Shown here one piece after another: positions 23,406 through 33,684 of a stretch of 64,000 bases of DNA (positions are counted from its first letter, which is position 1; every line of letters starts with the position of its first letter). The position numbers and the translations under genes were made by a program. The DNA is from Adiantum capillus-veneris (taxonomy: Eukaryota > Streptophyta > Polypodiopsida > Polypodiales > Pteridaceae). The notes under the pieces were generated by a model, which saw only the letters and a program-made list of their open reading frames with translations, did not search any database and had not been told where the DNA came from. The stretch is taken from the NCBI GenBank assembly GCA_014529385.2, contig CM043970.1, positions 65,120,496 through 65,184,495 on the forward strand. Reading direction: 5' to 3'.

Positions 23406-24180
23406 ATGGCAAAAGGTAGACCATGGCATACAAAAAATAAAGAGGCATTATCGATCTCCTGTTTTTGTCTAAAGAACTCCACAACAGTACCACCCATTCG
23501 GGTCCCTGTATTTGAATTGCCAATAAGGGCATGCAACAACTCCAAGGCTGATCAATTGATGCATGCATCCAACAAGATGTACTTTATGTACTGTCAAAGT
23601 CTCTCCACCAAGTTTGTGGTGTCAACGTGCCCATGAGGGAAGAGCCGGACAAAATTTGGCCACAATCAACACCAAGTTCATGTCTTTGCAGCCCATCCAT
23701 TGCTAATCTATCTTAGAATGTTATCATGCTTCGAGCATTCCCAAAGGAGTTCGTTGTACTTCAAGTCGAACTCTTCCTCCATCGGGCATTGCATCATACT
23801 CTCCATTGCACCATACACTTGGTCCTTCATTTCTTTGGGGACCTGCAAGAACACGTGAGCCACACAGGTAAGCCAGCACCATGCTAATTTCTCTTGAAGG
23901 TTTAGTCTATTTCCCAGGAACTATTGCATCCAATCATCTTGGATAACTAGAATGAAGGGTTGGTATGTCTCCTCAAGTGCATCAAGGTTGTAGGGCTGAC
24001 AGTGTAGCACCTTGTTCTGCTCTTTCAACTTAAGAGCCTCCATGTACATTGATGACCAGTCATCACTTCCAAGCCTTCCTACAGTAATGAATATGGTTAA
24101 CATAGGTAAGTATAAACCAGGTAGGCAACATATAAACCCGGTCAAGTGTAAACCCAGTTTCATTTCACTTCACAAAAAGA
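23406..24180 (-). pseudogene. Transposase-like gene: central catalytic region
   Basis: The minus-strand translation includes 'QPFILVIQDDWMQ' (a hydrophobic strand ending in acids, as in a DDE core), 'LAWCWLTCVAHVFLQVPKEM', 'MEEEFDLKYNELLWECSKHD' and 'HGHVDTTNLVERLWQYIKY' with 'LLDACIN'. The last resembles the '..TNN..E..w...K' segment of MULE/SWIM-type transposases. Several stops (for example after 'NILR') and frame changes make it non-functional. The family assignment is by eye and tentative. Confidence 0.55.
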
Positions 24181-24860
24181 AAAACCACACAAAGGTCATA
24201 CCTTTGACGCACAATTTGTAGGACATCATCTAGGTTTCCTTTGGAATCATGAAGAATCTATAGGATACTTGCTCTACAAGAGATGCCACGTTGATGTGGA
24301 TGGATTATTTAGATACACTCATCCTTGTAACATGGCAACATGTATCAACATCAAACAAGTCCTCCATCCATCACTTTTTCACCATAGGATGCACAGGAAG
24401 GTGATATAGATCACTCCGCGACCCTAGAACATGTCCTTTGTGACCTCCAAATACCCGTATGGTGACCTTCTCTGTGTCATGTCTTGGAAAAACCACAGAA
24501 ACCATGAAGGGGCATCCACACTTCTTGGATGTGCGGAGTCACCAATGCTCCTTGCCGTTTCTATACGCGTCACCCCATCAATGGCGCACAAATTTCCATT
24601 TTGTTTGTACTACCCAATTTAGTGTAACCAATCTAGCTTTGTGGTGGACAACTACATTATTTAATGTTTTTTGAACATTAGCAAAGCCCACTGTGTGCTT
24701 CTCAATCATATGTCACTCTTGCTAGCACTCTCACCCTTGTCATGTAAACCCAGGCAATGTGTCACATCTTGTGTCTGCCTATGTCCATCCTCCAAAGCTA
24801 AAATTGTGTCACATCTTGTGTCTGCCTATGTCCATCCTCCAAAGCTAAAACTGTACCACA
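24181..24860 (-). pseudogene. Transposase-like gene: N-terminal zinc-binding/WRKY-GCM-like part
   Basis: Minus-strand fragments read 'VTIRVFGGHKGHVLGSRSDL' and 'YHLPVHPMVKK', an 'H.GH..GS..D...LPVHP' pattern that precedes the DDE core in several plant SWIM-domain transposase-like proteins. In-frame stops follow. A short tandem ('cacatcttgtgtctgcctat', 24755-24845, two copies of 45 bp) lies in a probable intron. Confidence 0.5.
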
Positions 24861-24863
24861 AGA

Positions 24864-25526
24864 TCAAAGTTCAAGGGCCTCTTTTCCAAATTCAAGTGAA
24901 ATACCATGCATCCTAATGTTGGTGCACCATGTTTCTCCGATTGTTGTCTTGGTTGCGATGCAATCAAGATGTTCACTTGTGTGGCATGAAAACACAATCC
25001 TTTCCCAATCTTCTATGCATGGAATCCTCTTTCCAATGTTATTGACAAGATACATATCACCTTCTTCATTGGGGACCATGTGTAATGATGCTTGGATTCT
25101 TCCCCATTTTCTCAAGTCCAGGAGGCCCCATTTGTCCACTACTTTGAGAGAATCTATGGTTGGTCCTTGCCCTTTTTGTATGGAAGCAATCATCAAGTTG
25201 TATGCTTGTCTATCAAAGGCAAAATACAAATTGGATGTAAATGTAAAAGCATCTATGCATGGTTGTTGAGCCATTTCAAACAAATCTTGCATATTGCGGC
25301 TATCACTAGAGTCTCGCCCATCCATCTCCTTATTAGAGGTGCTATAAATTAGAAACATATCAAGAGGAACTTGTCGCCCAAGCATCTGGTTTGAAGAGTC
25401 TATCCAGTGTGGTTGTTGCTCAACGGTTGGAAGTTCATTTAAGTCCCAATGACAAGATATCCTTCCATTTTTGCCCTTATTCCCTGTCTTGCCTGGGTTT
25501 ACAAAGACTTTTTCACATCTCCCCAA
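24864..25526 (-). pseudogene. Transposase-like gene: 5' exon, unknown N-terminal domain
   Basis: 220 open codons containing 'LYFAFDRQAYNLMIASIQKG', 'KVVDKWGLLDLRKWG', 'HMVPNEEGDMYLVNNIGK' and 'CHTSEHLDCIATKTTIGETW'. The last part resembles an H.....H..C zinc-binding module upstream of transposase cores. The first few codons overlap a GTAAACCCAGGCAAG motif of the type found in introns here, so the real exon may start a little downstream. This is the longest intact exon of the gene. No confident family is assigned. Confidence 0.5.
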
Positions 25527-25989
25527 CTATCCAATCATGAAGCCATGACAAGAAAGATCCGTTGCCCTACTGAAAGCATCATATTTCTCCATTTTTTGCA
25601 TTGCAATAACCTAACTTGCCCGGGTTTACAATGAAAGAGCTCAATTGTGGGTGGTTGTGGAGAGATGTCGATTCTCCACAATGAATGCAGCTTGGCACTC
25701 CAGAGCAGGGACCTTGGCAATCGTAAGCAGGGACAAAGGCTCTAAAGTGGCGAGCGCTTTCAGAAGAGGAGAGGGAGAGGAGAGATGCATCGACACAAGG
25801 CCATGGCGAGCTGCAACATCACCCACTCTACCTGTTTCCGCTCATGCCATTTGGAAGACGGGGAGAGAAGGCTCACAATGCCTGTCCCTCGACGCTCTTC
25901 TTTCGCGCCCCTATGGAGCATGCATGGAGAACCTTCGTAATACCATGGTGTAACTACCTCCACAGCCCCAATCATGTCATTTTTGAAAT
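25527..25989. other. Subterminal region of the DNA element, no gene
   Basis: GC-richer than its surroundings, with overlapping short frames on both strands and the motif TTGCCCGGGTTTACA at 25616-25630. It may hold the promoter of the minus-strand gene. Confidence 0.45.
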
Positions 25990-26330
25990 TGCATGATGTG
26001 GCAGCCAACCCCGTCATCATCCCCTACCCCACAACCTCGTCCATTGTGGCCTACCTTGTCACCCCTCCATGTCGGCACACTTCGCAGCCCCCCAACATGC
26101 CCAAGTTTACATCCCGCAATGAGCAACCCCCCCCCCCCCCCCACAGCCGCCATGCCGCTTGCCACGCATCCAGCCCAGATTCCCTCGCTCCTCATGCCCC
26201 ACTTGCGCACCCCCGATGCCATCAAACGAGCTTGTCACCATCTAAGGTAAATAGTCATGAGGGAAATCTTGTGATGATCACCTAAGCAGGGAGCTCCAGG
26301 TGTCTTGTGGCAGGGCGGATTTGTTTATTG
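25990..26330 (-). repeat. Right terminal inverted repeat of the large DNA element (probable)
   Basis: Inverted partner of 12085-12340 (about 89% over the best 83 bp). It includes a run of about 16 C residues near 26127-26142 where the left copy has a short G-rich run. The outer end fades near 26330 ('gcggatttgtttatt' against the left end). Confidence 0.65.
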
Positions 26331-27360
26331 TGCATGCAGAGCTAGGGATGAGATGGGGGAAGGGCGAGGTGCAAGGAGCTGGGTGTGCTTTGGGAGGGAA
26401 TCCCTAGCTATTTTCGTTATATAGTTTCTTAACCTCCCCCTCATTTATTTCTCACAAGAGAGGTCTCTGCAGTCCATCTGTAGCACTGTCGGCTTGGGGT
26501 GGTTGGGGCCAGGCTCCCCTTTCTCTAGCCCCCGATCATCAATGGCGTTCAGGTGTTGCATGTTGGTTCTAATCCCCCTGTTGGATGTTGGAAAGTGGTT
26601 CAGGATGGTGCTTTTTTAGATTGGCAGTTTTGGTGCAGCCCTATGTCGAGTCTTGTCTTGGGGGTCTTGGGCATCATCTCTCTCTAGTGTTCAAGCGGCT
26701 TCTTTTTTGGGTATTCTCTAATATCCTGAATCTCTATTCGACTTTTATGAAGCTTCTTTTCGAGCATGACGTCAACTTGTGGCAGGGGTGGAGACATGGT
26801 GGAACCCATGAATTTGCTTCTGATGATGGGGACATGGGGCCCACCTATCGAATTTATGGTATGTATGTCGTGTTGGTATCTTTTGTCGGGGCTAGCCTCC
26901 CTTCTTCCAGCCTGGTACGGTTGTTGTTGTCTATTGAGCTTTGCTTCCCCATGTGGTTCTCACCTTGAGGGAAACCCTAGGTTGGGGTGATAGCCTGGGT
27001 AGGGTTGGTGACAACCTATTGATGTTGGGTCTATTGTCGGTATCTAGTCTTTTTCTCTTTTGATCCTGTTGGTATTTGTGGCTCGTGTGGAGCACACAGG
27101 ATGATGTAATTTTTTTTGGATTTTATTATATAATCAATCACCCAAGTACTGTGGGTTTGCAAAAAAAGAATAGATATCATTATTTATCTACTCTATCCTA
27201 GAATCTACTTGGCGCATTCAAAATTATGCTAATTGGCATTGTCCTATGAAATTACAACTTCTTGTCATGCTCCTACCAAGCCATGGCATCTTTGAGAGAG
27301 CATAGGTACAAAGGCTGACAAGGGAGCCACCGACGATGAGCGACAAAGAGAGGGTCCACC
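26331..27360. other. No recognisable gene
   Basis: Short frames only. A T-rich/A-rich end at 27108-27170 ('ttttattatataatcaatca' then a small A run) resembles a LINE 3' terminus but no domain precedes it. Confidence 0.45.
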
Positions 27361-27585
27361 CCTTAACTATGTATGTTAGTTAAAAAGCTTCCATGGCCCT
27401 GTTCCACTCCTCCGAGTTCTTCCTTTTGTACGTTGAGAATCTTGATGCCTCCTTGCTCTATTGGCCTCACAAAATGGAATCCCATTTGGATCACTACCAA
27501 GGCATTTTCTTTGGTGTTATATTTCCATAACAATCTTTTCACTAGTTTCAAGAAATCCTTCCAATTGCACTTGCTAGCGTGAGGA
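27355..27585 (-). pseudogene. Possible LINE RT C-terminal fragment
   Basis: Minus-strand 'GFHFVRPIEQGGIKILNVQK' recalls the 'W..V..P...GGLGI.....' segment after the RT domain of plant LINEs. It is only about 60 residues long and there is no supporting flank, so the call is weak. Confidence 0.35.
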
Positions 27586-27689
27586 GCAGACTAGTTTTAT
27601 GGAGCGGACTATTGAAGGCTATGTATGGAGCATAAATGAATTGATCACTTTTACCCTAAACTAGGAGCATTTTTTTCTTTCTCAAACAA

Positions 27690-27809
27690 CCAGGCTATTA
27701 TGTTGAGAGCAATTTGGATCTCCAAAAATGAATTTCTTTTTCAAAAGAAGGGGGGTCCTCTGGACCCCAATGTAGTACTTGAATTGTGTTCGTAAAAATT
27801 GTTGTGTAA

Positions 27810-27886
<77 letters not shown>

Positions 27887-27950
27887 TGGTTGTAAGCTTC
27901 GTATGTAAATGTAAGTGAACTCTCCTGTTGATGTACCCTATGCAAAGGAT
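27690..27950 (+). mobile_element. LINE 3' end, left part (interrupted by copia-3)
   Basis: Matches 11740-11955: 'ggcaatttggatctccaaaa', 'tcaaaagaaggggg', 'ctctggaccccaatgt' and 'tatgcaaaggat'. A (GA)n tract (27822-27883) has expanded where the other copy has a short A-rich run. The continuation 'aggatatgccagggcaga' lies beyond the retrotransposon at 33114. Confidence 0.85.
27822..27883. repeat. (GA)n microsatellite
   Basis: About 60 bp of GA inside the LINE 3' UTR, absent from the homologous position at about 11850. Confidence 0.9.
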
Positions 27951-28177
27951 TGTTACCATATACATGTGGTAGTGATGTGTGCGAACACACTAGGACCGCT
28001 AGGACATTTTTTCCCTCTTTACGAGGTTTTTTCCCCCGAGCATTGTATATACGCCCATCACTCTAGGGCTATCTATCTTTCCATTGTATACTAAGTAACA
28101 CACTCTCTATTGTGTGCCTTGAGCTTCCTTCGTCTTCTCCAAGCTGTGTGCGTTTCTCTGCAACCCTAATTCCAACA
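27951..28177 (+). repeat. Copia-3 5' LTR
   Basis: 227 bp, TGTTACC...TTCCAACA. TATA-like TGTATATA at about 28043-28050 is the likely promoter, and 'cattgtgtgcc'-like R/U5 text follows. Confidence 0.93.
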
Positions 28178-28191
28178 ATTGGTATCAGAGC
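28178..28191 (+). other. Copia-3 primer binding site (tRNA-iMet)
   Basis: ATTGGTATCAGAGC directly after the LTR, a perfect match to the standard plant copia primer site TGGTATCAGAGC. Confidence 0.95.
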
Positions 28192-28539
28192 ACGTTGCAT
28201 CCTCTTGGGCTTAGTCGCCAGCTGCTCCAGCACACGCCTGCTCATTTTCTCCTATTTCAATGAGCTTTGGCAAGCGTTCGCAGGTCGACAAAAATTTTGG
28301 ACATGCTCGTAGTGCTCAATCTGCTCAGATTTTTTATTCGGGCTCATTTCGGCCTCCGTTTCCACTACAGGCAGTATTGCACTGGCTAATTTGTCATTTT
28401 GTGCAGAATTTTTGTCAGTGCCATTTTTTGCATAACAGGTGCCTCATAATCTTCTATGGTTTGTGCTATATAGCATGTGTTGTTCTCTCTCCGTTTCTCC
28501 TATTATCGGGTAGTTTTCACATCCGGTGCAGCATTTACC

Positions 28540-29379
28540 ATGGCTGACAACAACACAGATGTGTTCAAGATGTTTGCTGCTGAGGAAAGTTTGGATGGGG
28601 ACAACTACCCTATGTGGGCTTTTATGATGCAACATGTTCTTGTGTCAAAGGGCGTCTGCAACATTGTGCAAGGCATTGATGTACGTCCTGGTTCTGAGGA
28701 TGTAGGCGATGTTGAGGATGTTGCAGGTCTTGCTGCAAAGATTGCTGCTATTAGAGTCGTTTTGCCTACGGCAGAACAAGCTCGTTGAGATGTAAAGGAT
28801 GCACAGGCTCATGCATTGATTGCGTTGTCTGTGAAGCGCACCATTGTTTCTCACATTCGTTCAGCAAAATCTACAAAACAGGCTTGAGATATTCTAGCAG
28901 GTCTTTATGCAAGCCGCAATGAGGCTAAAATTTCTTTGCTACGTAAAGAGCTGGAGTCGAAGATTATGCATGAGGAAGATGATATGGACACTTTCCTTGC
29001 TGGTGTCAAGGATATCAATGAGCAACTTATTTCTGCAGGTGAAGTCATTTCAGAGAGTTCCCTTGTGCAGACAGTTCTTGATGCCTTACCAGATTCCTAC
29101 CAGACTTTGCTAATACTTGGAGACTTATGACCCAAGGAAATCCTGAAGTTGTCAAGTTTGATGCATTATGCACATTGCTGTTGCAAGAGTCACTTTCCAG
29201 AAAAAAAAACGACTAGGCAGCGTGCATTTGAATAGGCTTTTATTGCTTCTTAAAGAAAGGGTGGTAACAGCAATGCAACCACTTCTTATGGTTCTGCTGC
29301 GAGTGGCAAAAATTTTGTTCCTAATGCTTCTGCTAGCAGCAATTCGTCTGGAAATTCTAGTGATAAGGGCAAAAAGAAG
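28540..29379 (+). pseudogene. Copia-3 gag
   Basis: It starts with ATG at 28540: 'MADNNTDVFKMFAAEESLDG', then 'YPMWAFMMQHVLVSKGV' (the N..W...M.......W-type copia gag start). Two in-frame TGA stops (28786-28788 and 28885-28887) and a 1-nt loss near 29105 (compared with 'YQNFAST' in copia-2) break it. The later part, 'KIMHEEDDMDTFLAGVKDIN' and 'SSLVQTVLDALPD', is standard. Gag forms the virus-like particle for reverse transcription. Both TGA stops could be C-to-T changes of CGA or a changed TGG. Confidence 0.88.
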
Positions 29380-31755
29380 ATGCGTTGCCATTATTGTAAA
29401 GCTAATGATCACTTGATCAAGTCATGTCCTAAGTTCAAGGCCAAAGAGGCTAAGAAGAAAGAGGGTGGTTCCACTGCAAATGCTGGTTCCACTACAAATG
29501 CAACCATTGTTGAGTCTTCTGTAAAAGGAGACTGTAATGCTGATGTTGATGCAGAATGGGATTTTAGCGTAGAGTGCACTTACAATCTTGCTGTCCATGA
29601 TGCATGCTTTTCAGTTGCTGCAGATTCACATGTGTGGTATTTCGACAGTGGTGCTACAAAGCACATTACCTCACATTGTGAATTGTTCACCTCTCTTGAG
29701 TCTATCCCTTATGGGAATTCAGTCACTTGTGCCAACAATGCCTCTTATCCGGTTCAGAGAGTTGGAAAGATTGTGCTTATTGCTGCAAATGGAAGTTCTT
29801 TCACACTTGTTGATGCACTTTATGTACCTGGGATCAAGAAGAATCTCTTGTCTGTATCCGTACTTGCTAGACTTGGACTTGTAGTCAAATTTCTGGATGA
29901 GAGATGTACAGTTCATGATCTCAGTTTTGGTGATGAAATTGTTGCATCTAGCCTTTTGTGCCATGGGCTGTATAAGCTCACTTTGTATGACGAGTGTGGA
30001 CAAGATTTTGCAAATGCTGTTGCAGATTCAAGGGCTATTTCGGATGCAAAACTTTGGCATGCATGTTTTGGTCATCTGAATTTTGCCAATTTGCTGCGTT
30101 TGCAAAAATCTGATATGGTTGCTTCTTTGCCGCCTCTTGAAGCACCTGTCAAACATGTTTGTGAAGGTTGTATTTTGGGTAAGATTCAACGTTCGAGGTT
30201 TCCAAAGGATCGTTTAGTTAGGGCCACATGCAAGTTGCAGCTTGTGGATAGTGATGTTTGTGGGCCCATGCAAACTCCATCCTTGGGCAATTACCTTTAC
30301 TTCGTGACTTTGATTGATGATTACTCCAGGCATGCATGGGTATTTCCGCTTAAAGAGAAGTCTGAAGTTTTTATGTGCTTCAAACAATTTCTGGCTATGG
30401 CTGAAAATGTCTCGAAATGTACTATGGGCACCCTCCATTCTGATCGAGGGGGGGAGTATATGTCTCATGAATTTAACGCATTTCTCGCTAGTCGTGGGAT
30501 AAAACACCAATGTACAGTGCCTTATACACCTCAGCAAAATGGTGTTGCTGAGAGGAAAAACAGGTCACTAACGGAAATAGCACGACGTATGGTCAAAAGT
30601 CAAGCTTTGCCACATTCTTTTTGGCTTGAGGCCATCATGTGTGCCACTTATGTACTTAACAGGTGTCCTACGAAAGCTTTGCAGTCTATTACTCCATATG
30701 AAGCATGGCATGATAGAAAGCCTTCTATTGAGCACATGCGTGTTTTTGGTTGTTTGGCATATGCTTTGGTGCCACAAACACACCACAGAAAATTGGATGA
30801 TAAGGCTGTCAAATCTATTTTTGTTGGTTATAGTGCTGAAAGCAAAGGTTACAGGTTATATCATCCGCAAAAAAAGCGTATTCTGGTTTCACGGGATGTA
30901 GTGTTTGTGGAAGATTATGTTCAGCCCTTGCTGTCATTTACTAGAGACAGTAATGTAAGCTCACAGGACATCTATGACACTTTGTTGCCTCTTTTCAGTG
31001 GTGGAAATACGAATGTAATTTCTAATGAGGAAAATGTACATCCTATGGGGGTTTTTAAAAATGTTACAGATCAGCCTATTACTGATGCAGATGTACATGA
31101 TGTACTTGATGAGGAAAGGGCTGAAAATGAGCAGGCTAGAGGTATGCCAAAATGGCTCGTGCACACTTTGCGTGATAGTAAATTGGATGCACCTTTGTCT
31201 AGTCGTACTCGTTCAGGATCTCGCCATGCATCTTATGCATCAGATTGTTATGCTTTGGCTGTGTCTAGCGTACATGATGTTGAGAAGCCTCTGTCTTTTG
31301 ATGAAGCACAGAATTCAGAAAATTGGATGGCTACCATGCAATCAAAATATGATGCACTTATAGAAAATGACACATGGACTTTCGGTGATTTGCCTCCTGG
31401 CAAAAACGCCATTGGTACGAAGTGGGTTTACAAGTTGAAACGCAAGCTGGATGGTGAGATCCATCGCCATAAGGCTCGACTTGTTGCAAAGGGTTATGCA
31501 CAACAAAAAGGCATAGATTATGAAGAGACTTTTGCTCCCACTTATCGTATGACTACTGTGCCTTTTGTATGTGCATTGGCAGCTCATTTTGGTTGGGATG
31601 TACATCAATCAGACATTGTTACTGCTTTCTTGAATGGTGACATATTTGAGGAAGATGCAACCTCACGATTTTGTCATAAAAAGACAAGAGGACAAAGTGT
31701 GCAGATGAAAGAAGGCTTTGTATGGGTTGAAGCAATCTCCTCGTGCTTGGTATGA
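29380..31755 (+). CDS. Copia-3 pol: zinc knuckle, protease, integrase, RT N-terminus
   Basis: 791 open codons; the ATG at 29380 is internal, since gag and pol were one polyprotein. Domains in order: CCHC knuckle 'CHYCKANDHLIKSC' (residues 3-16); aspartic protease 'WYFDSGATKHITSH' with intact DSG (about 88-101); pre-integrase 'LWHACFGHLNFA' and 'CEGCILGK'; integrase with 'SDVCGP', 'TLHSDRGGEYMS' and 'GVAERKNRS', so all DD35E acids are present; integrase C-terminal 'KSIFVGYSAESKGYRLY'; and RT fingers 'KARLVAKGYAQQKGIDYEET'. A small deletion at about 31655 shifts the frame before the RT catalytic box, so the product lacks polymerase. The best-preserved pol in the window. Confidence 0.93.
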   Translation: MRCHYCKANDHLIKSCPKFKAKEAKKKEGGSTANAGSTTNATIVESSVKGDCNADVDAEWDFSVECTYNLAVHDACFSVAADSHVWYFDSGATKHITSHCELFTSLESIPYGNSVTCANNASYPVQRVGKIVLIAANGSSFTLVDALYVPGIKKNLLSVSVLARLGLVVKFLDERCTVHDLSFGDEIVASSLLCHGLYKLTLYDECGQDFANAVADSRAISDAKLWHACFGHLNFANLLRLQKSDMVASLPPLEAPVKHVCEGCILGKIQRSRFPKDRLVRATCKLQLVDSDVCGPMQTPSLGNYLYFVTLIDDYSRHAWVFPLKEKSEVFMCFKQFLAMAENVSKCTMGTLHSDRGGEYMSHEFNAFLASRGIKHQCTVPYTPQQNGVAERKNRSLTEIARRMVKSQALPHSFWLEAIMCATYVLNRCPTKALQSITPYEAWHDRKPSIEHMRVFGCLAYALVPQTHHRKLDDKAVKSIFVGYSAESKGYRLYHPQKKRILVSRDVVFVEDYVQPLLSFTRDSNVSSQDIYDTLLPLFSGGNTNVISNEENVHPMGVFKNVTDQPITDADVHDVLDEERAENEQARGMPKWLVHTLRDSKLDAPLSSRTRSGSRHASYASDCYALAVSSVHDVEKPLSFDEAQNSENWMATMQSKYDALIENDTWTFGDLPPGKNAIGTKWVYKLKRKLDGEIHRHKARLVAKGYAQQKGIDYEETFAPTYRMTTVPFVCALAAHFGWDVHQSDIVTAFLNGDIFEEDATSRFCHKKTRGQSVQMKEGFVWVEAISSCLV

Positions 31756-32215
31756 GAAAGCTGACACTCATTTGGTTAAATGAGGCTTTCGTAACAGTCC
31801 AATAGAAAGCACATTGTATGTAAAGTGTGAGGGTGATGTACTTCTCATTGTGGTTCTTTATGTCGATGATTTGCTGATCACTGGACCAAATGAGAGACAT
31901 ATTGCTGAATTTAAGGCTAATTTGAATGCTATTTTCAAGATGAAAGATTTGGTGTTGTTGCATCATTACTTGGGTATACAGTTTAAGCATTGTGATGGTG
32001 GTATTGCCTTGTGTCAGAAAAGTTACATAGAGACATTGCTATGTAAGTTTGGACTTGAGGATTGCAAACCTATTGCCACTCTCATGGAAACAGGTTTGAA
32101 GTTGATTCTACATGATGATGGTGATCCTGTTGATGTCACTCTTTACCAAACTGCTGTTGACTGCCTCATTTATGTATGCAACGTGAGGCCAGATATTCAG
32201 TTTGCAGTCTCATAG
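31660..32215 (+). pseudogene. Copia-3 RT catalytic part
   Basis: In the shifted frame 'CR*KKALYGLKQSPRAWYEKA' and 'LVK*GFRNSP' carry two TGA stops. From 31814, 'LLIVVLYVDDLLITGPNERH' has the intact YVDD box, followed by 'FKMKDLVLLHHYLGIQ' and 'RPDIQFAVS' ending at TAG (32213-32215). Confidence 0.9.
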
Positions 32216-32815
32216 GTCAGCAGATTTATGCATAGCCCAGGGTCTAAGCATTGGCAGGCTGTCAAGAGGATTTTGCACTACCTTAGTGGCACTTTACATC
32301 TTGGCTTGTTTTATCTCAAGGGGGGATCATTGCCGCCAGACTTACATGCTTTTTCGGACTCAGATTGGGCTGATTGTTTTGACATGCGAGTGTCCACAAG
32401 TGGTTTTTGTTTCATGCTTGGCAGTTCATGTATATCATGGTTGAGCAAGAAGCAACCTACTGTGGCCACTTCAAGTTGTGAGGCTGAGTACAGGGTAGTC
32501 TTCACAGCGATGGTTAAGTGTGTATGGCTCAGACACCTTATGGCTGATTTGGGTGTTGGACAGGACACTACCAACACTATCTACACTGACAGTCAAAGTG
32601 CATTGGCAGTTGCGAGAAACCCAATTTTTCATGCTCGCACAAAGCACATTGAGGTGCATTACCACTATGTCAGGGAGAGGCTCTCAGCAGGAGAGATCAG
32701 CTTGGCTTATGTGCCAACACAGGACAACCTTGCAGATCTTTTCACAAAGGCATTGTCTCGTGAGAAGCTTGAAGCTTTCCGCAAAGATTTGGGGTTACTC
32801 CCCTTTGTGGACTGA
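32216..32815 (+). CDS. Copia-3 RNase H
   Basis: Open from 32228 for 195 residues and separated from RT by the TAG at 32213-32215. 'FSDSDWADCFDMRVSTSGF', 'SSCEAEYRVVF', 'NTIYTDSQSALAVA', 'RTKHIEVHYHYVRE' and 'DNLADLFTKALSREK' cover the whole domain, with its catalytic D, E and D in place. It ends with LLPFVD and TGA just before the 3' non-coding region. It degrades the RNA strand of the hybrid during reverse transcription. Confidence 0.92.
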   Translation, partial: VSRFMHSPGSKHWQAVKRILHYLSGTLHLGLFYLKGGSLPPDLHAFSDSDWADCFDMRVSTSGFCFMLGSSCISWLSKKQPTVATSSCEAEYRVVFTAMVKCVWLRHLMADLGVGQDTTNTIYTDSQSALAVARNPIFHARTKHIEVHYHYVRERLSAGEISLAYVPTQDNLADLFTKALSREKLEAFRKDLGLLPFVD

Positions 32816-32878
32816 TCATGTCCTCAGAGCATGGCACTTCCCTTTACTCATATGCGAGCTCTCATTCACCGCATCACT

Positions 32879-32890
32879 CCAGGGGGGATT
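32879..32890 (+). other. Copia-3 polypurine tract
   Basis: CCAGGGGGGATT immediately before the 3' LTR; primes plus-strand DNA. Confidence 0.9.
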
Positions 32891-33113
32891 TGTTACCATA
32901 CATGTGGTAGTGATGTGTGTGAGCACACTAGGACCGTCGGGGCATTTTTTCCCTCTTTAGGAGGTTTTTTCCCCCGAGCATTGTATATACGCCCATCACT
33001 CTAGGGCTATCTATCTTTCCATTGCATACTAAGTAATACTCTCTATTGTGTGCCTTGAGCTTCCTTCATCTTCTCCAACCTGTGTGTGTTTCTCTGCAAC
33101 CCTAATTCCAACA
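32891..33113 (+). repeat. Copia-3 3' LTR
   Basis: 223 bp; differs from the 5' LTR by about 12 substitutions and two dinucleotide indels. Followed by the AGGAT duplication. Confidence 0.93.
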
Positions 33114-33185
33114 AGGATATGCCAGGGCAGATTGTAATCTTCTAATGTTTATGCAACTCAAGCTCATATGAGCGTTTTTTTATAA
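33114..33185 (+). mobile_element. LINE 3' end, right part
   Basis: Continuation of 27690-27950: 'aggatatgccagggcaga', 'ttgtaatcttctaatgttta' and 'tgagcgttttttta', matching 11946-12012. Confidence 0.8.
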
Positions 33186-33567
33186 TTAAACAAGCGAAAG
33201 GGTCACGACAACTTTCAAAAACAATAAGAAAGTGATAAAAATTTTAGGTTGAATTAAACTGGTATGAGTGTTTGGAAAAGGATTATCTGAGCTTAGTCTT
33301 GAGCTGATTGAAAATCAAGACTAGCTAGCTGCAAACCATGGTAAACGAAGAAAAATCGATAAAAGTCGTTCATAAATTTTTCAAATCTCAAATTTGGTGC
33401 TAGTATTTTCGATTTTCTTCTTTGTAAAGAGGAAACTCGATCAGCAACCGCTTAATAAAAGAGACTTTCTCAAACGTTAACACTGACTGGAATCAAGCTA
33501 TAAAATGCAAGAAATGTAAAGCCATGTGAAGTTGTGAAATGAAAGGTGAAATAAAATTAATTAATAA

Positions 33568-33616
<49 letters not shown>

Positions 33617-33684
33617 GAATTTATTAGAATAATGCAAGGTGAAGCTTCACTTTAGCATTCTAAAACAAAAGAATGCAAAAATAA
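33186..33684 (+). repeat. Repeat family R1, copy 2
   Basis: Colinear with 9217-9670: 'gaaagggtcacgac', 'gtcttgagctgattgaaaat' and 'aagccatgtgaagttgtgaa', ending with the GTGAAGCTTCAC block at about 33642. A (GT)n tract of about 42 bp (33572-33613) replaces a short 'atatacgtgtat' in copy 1. Confidence 0.8.

Larger units (their letters stand above)
27951..33113 (+). mobile_element. Copia-3: nearly complete copia LTR retrotransposon
   Basis: 5163 bp, with LTRs at 27951-28177 and 32891-33113, target duplication AGGAT (27946-27950 and 33114-33118), a perfect primer site, a polypurine tract, and gag-protease-integrase-RT-RNase H in the copia order. I count about 12 substitutions and two 2-bp indels between the LTRs, about 94-95% identity. 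A handful of stops and frameshifts disable it. It sits inside a LINE 3' UTR. Confidence 0.95.
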
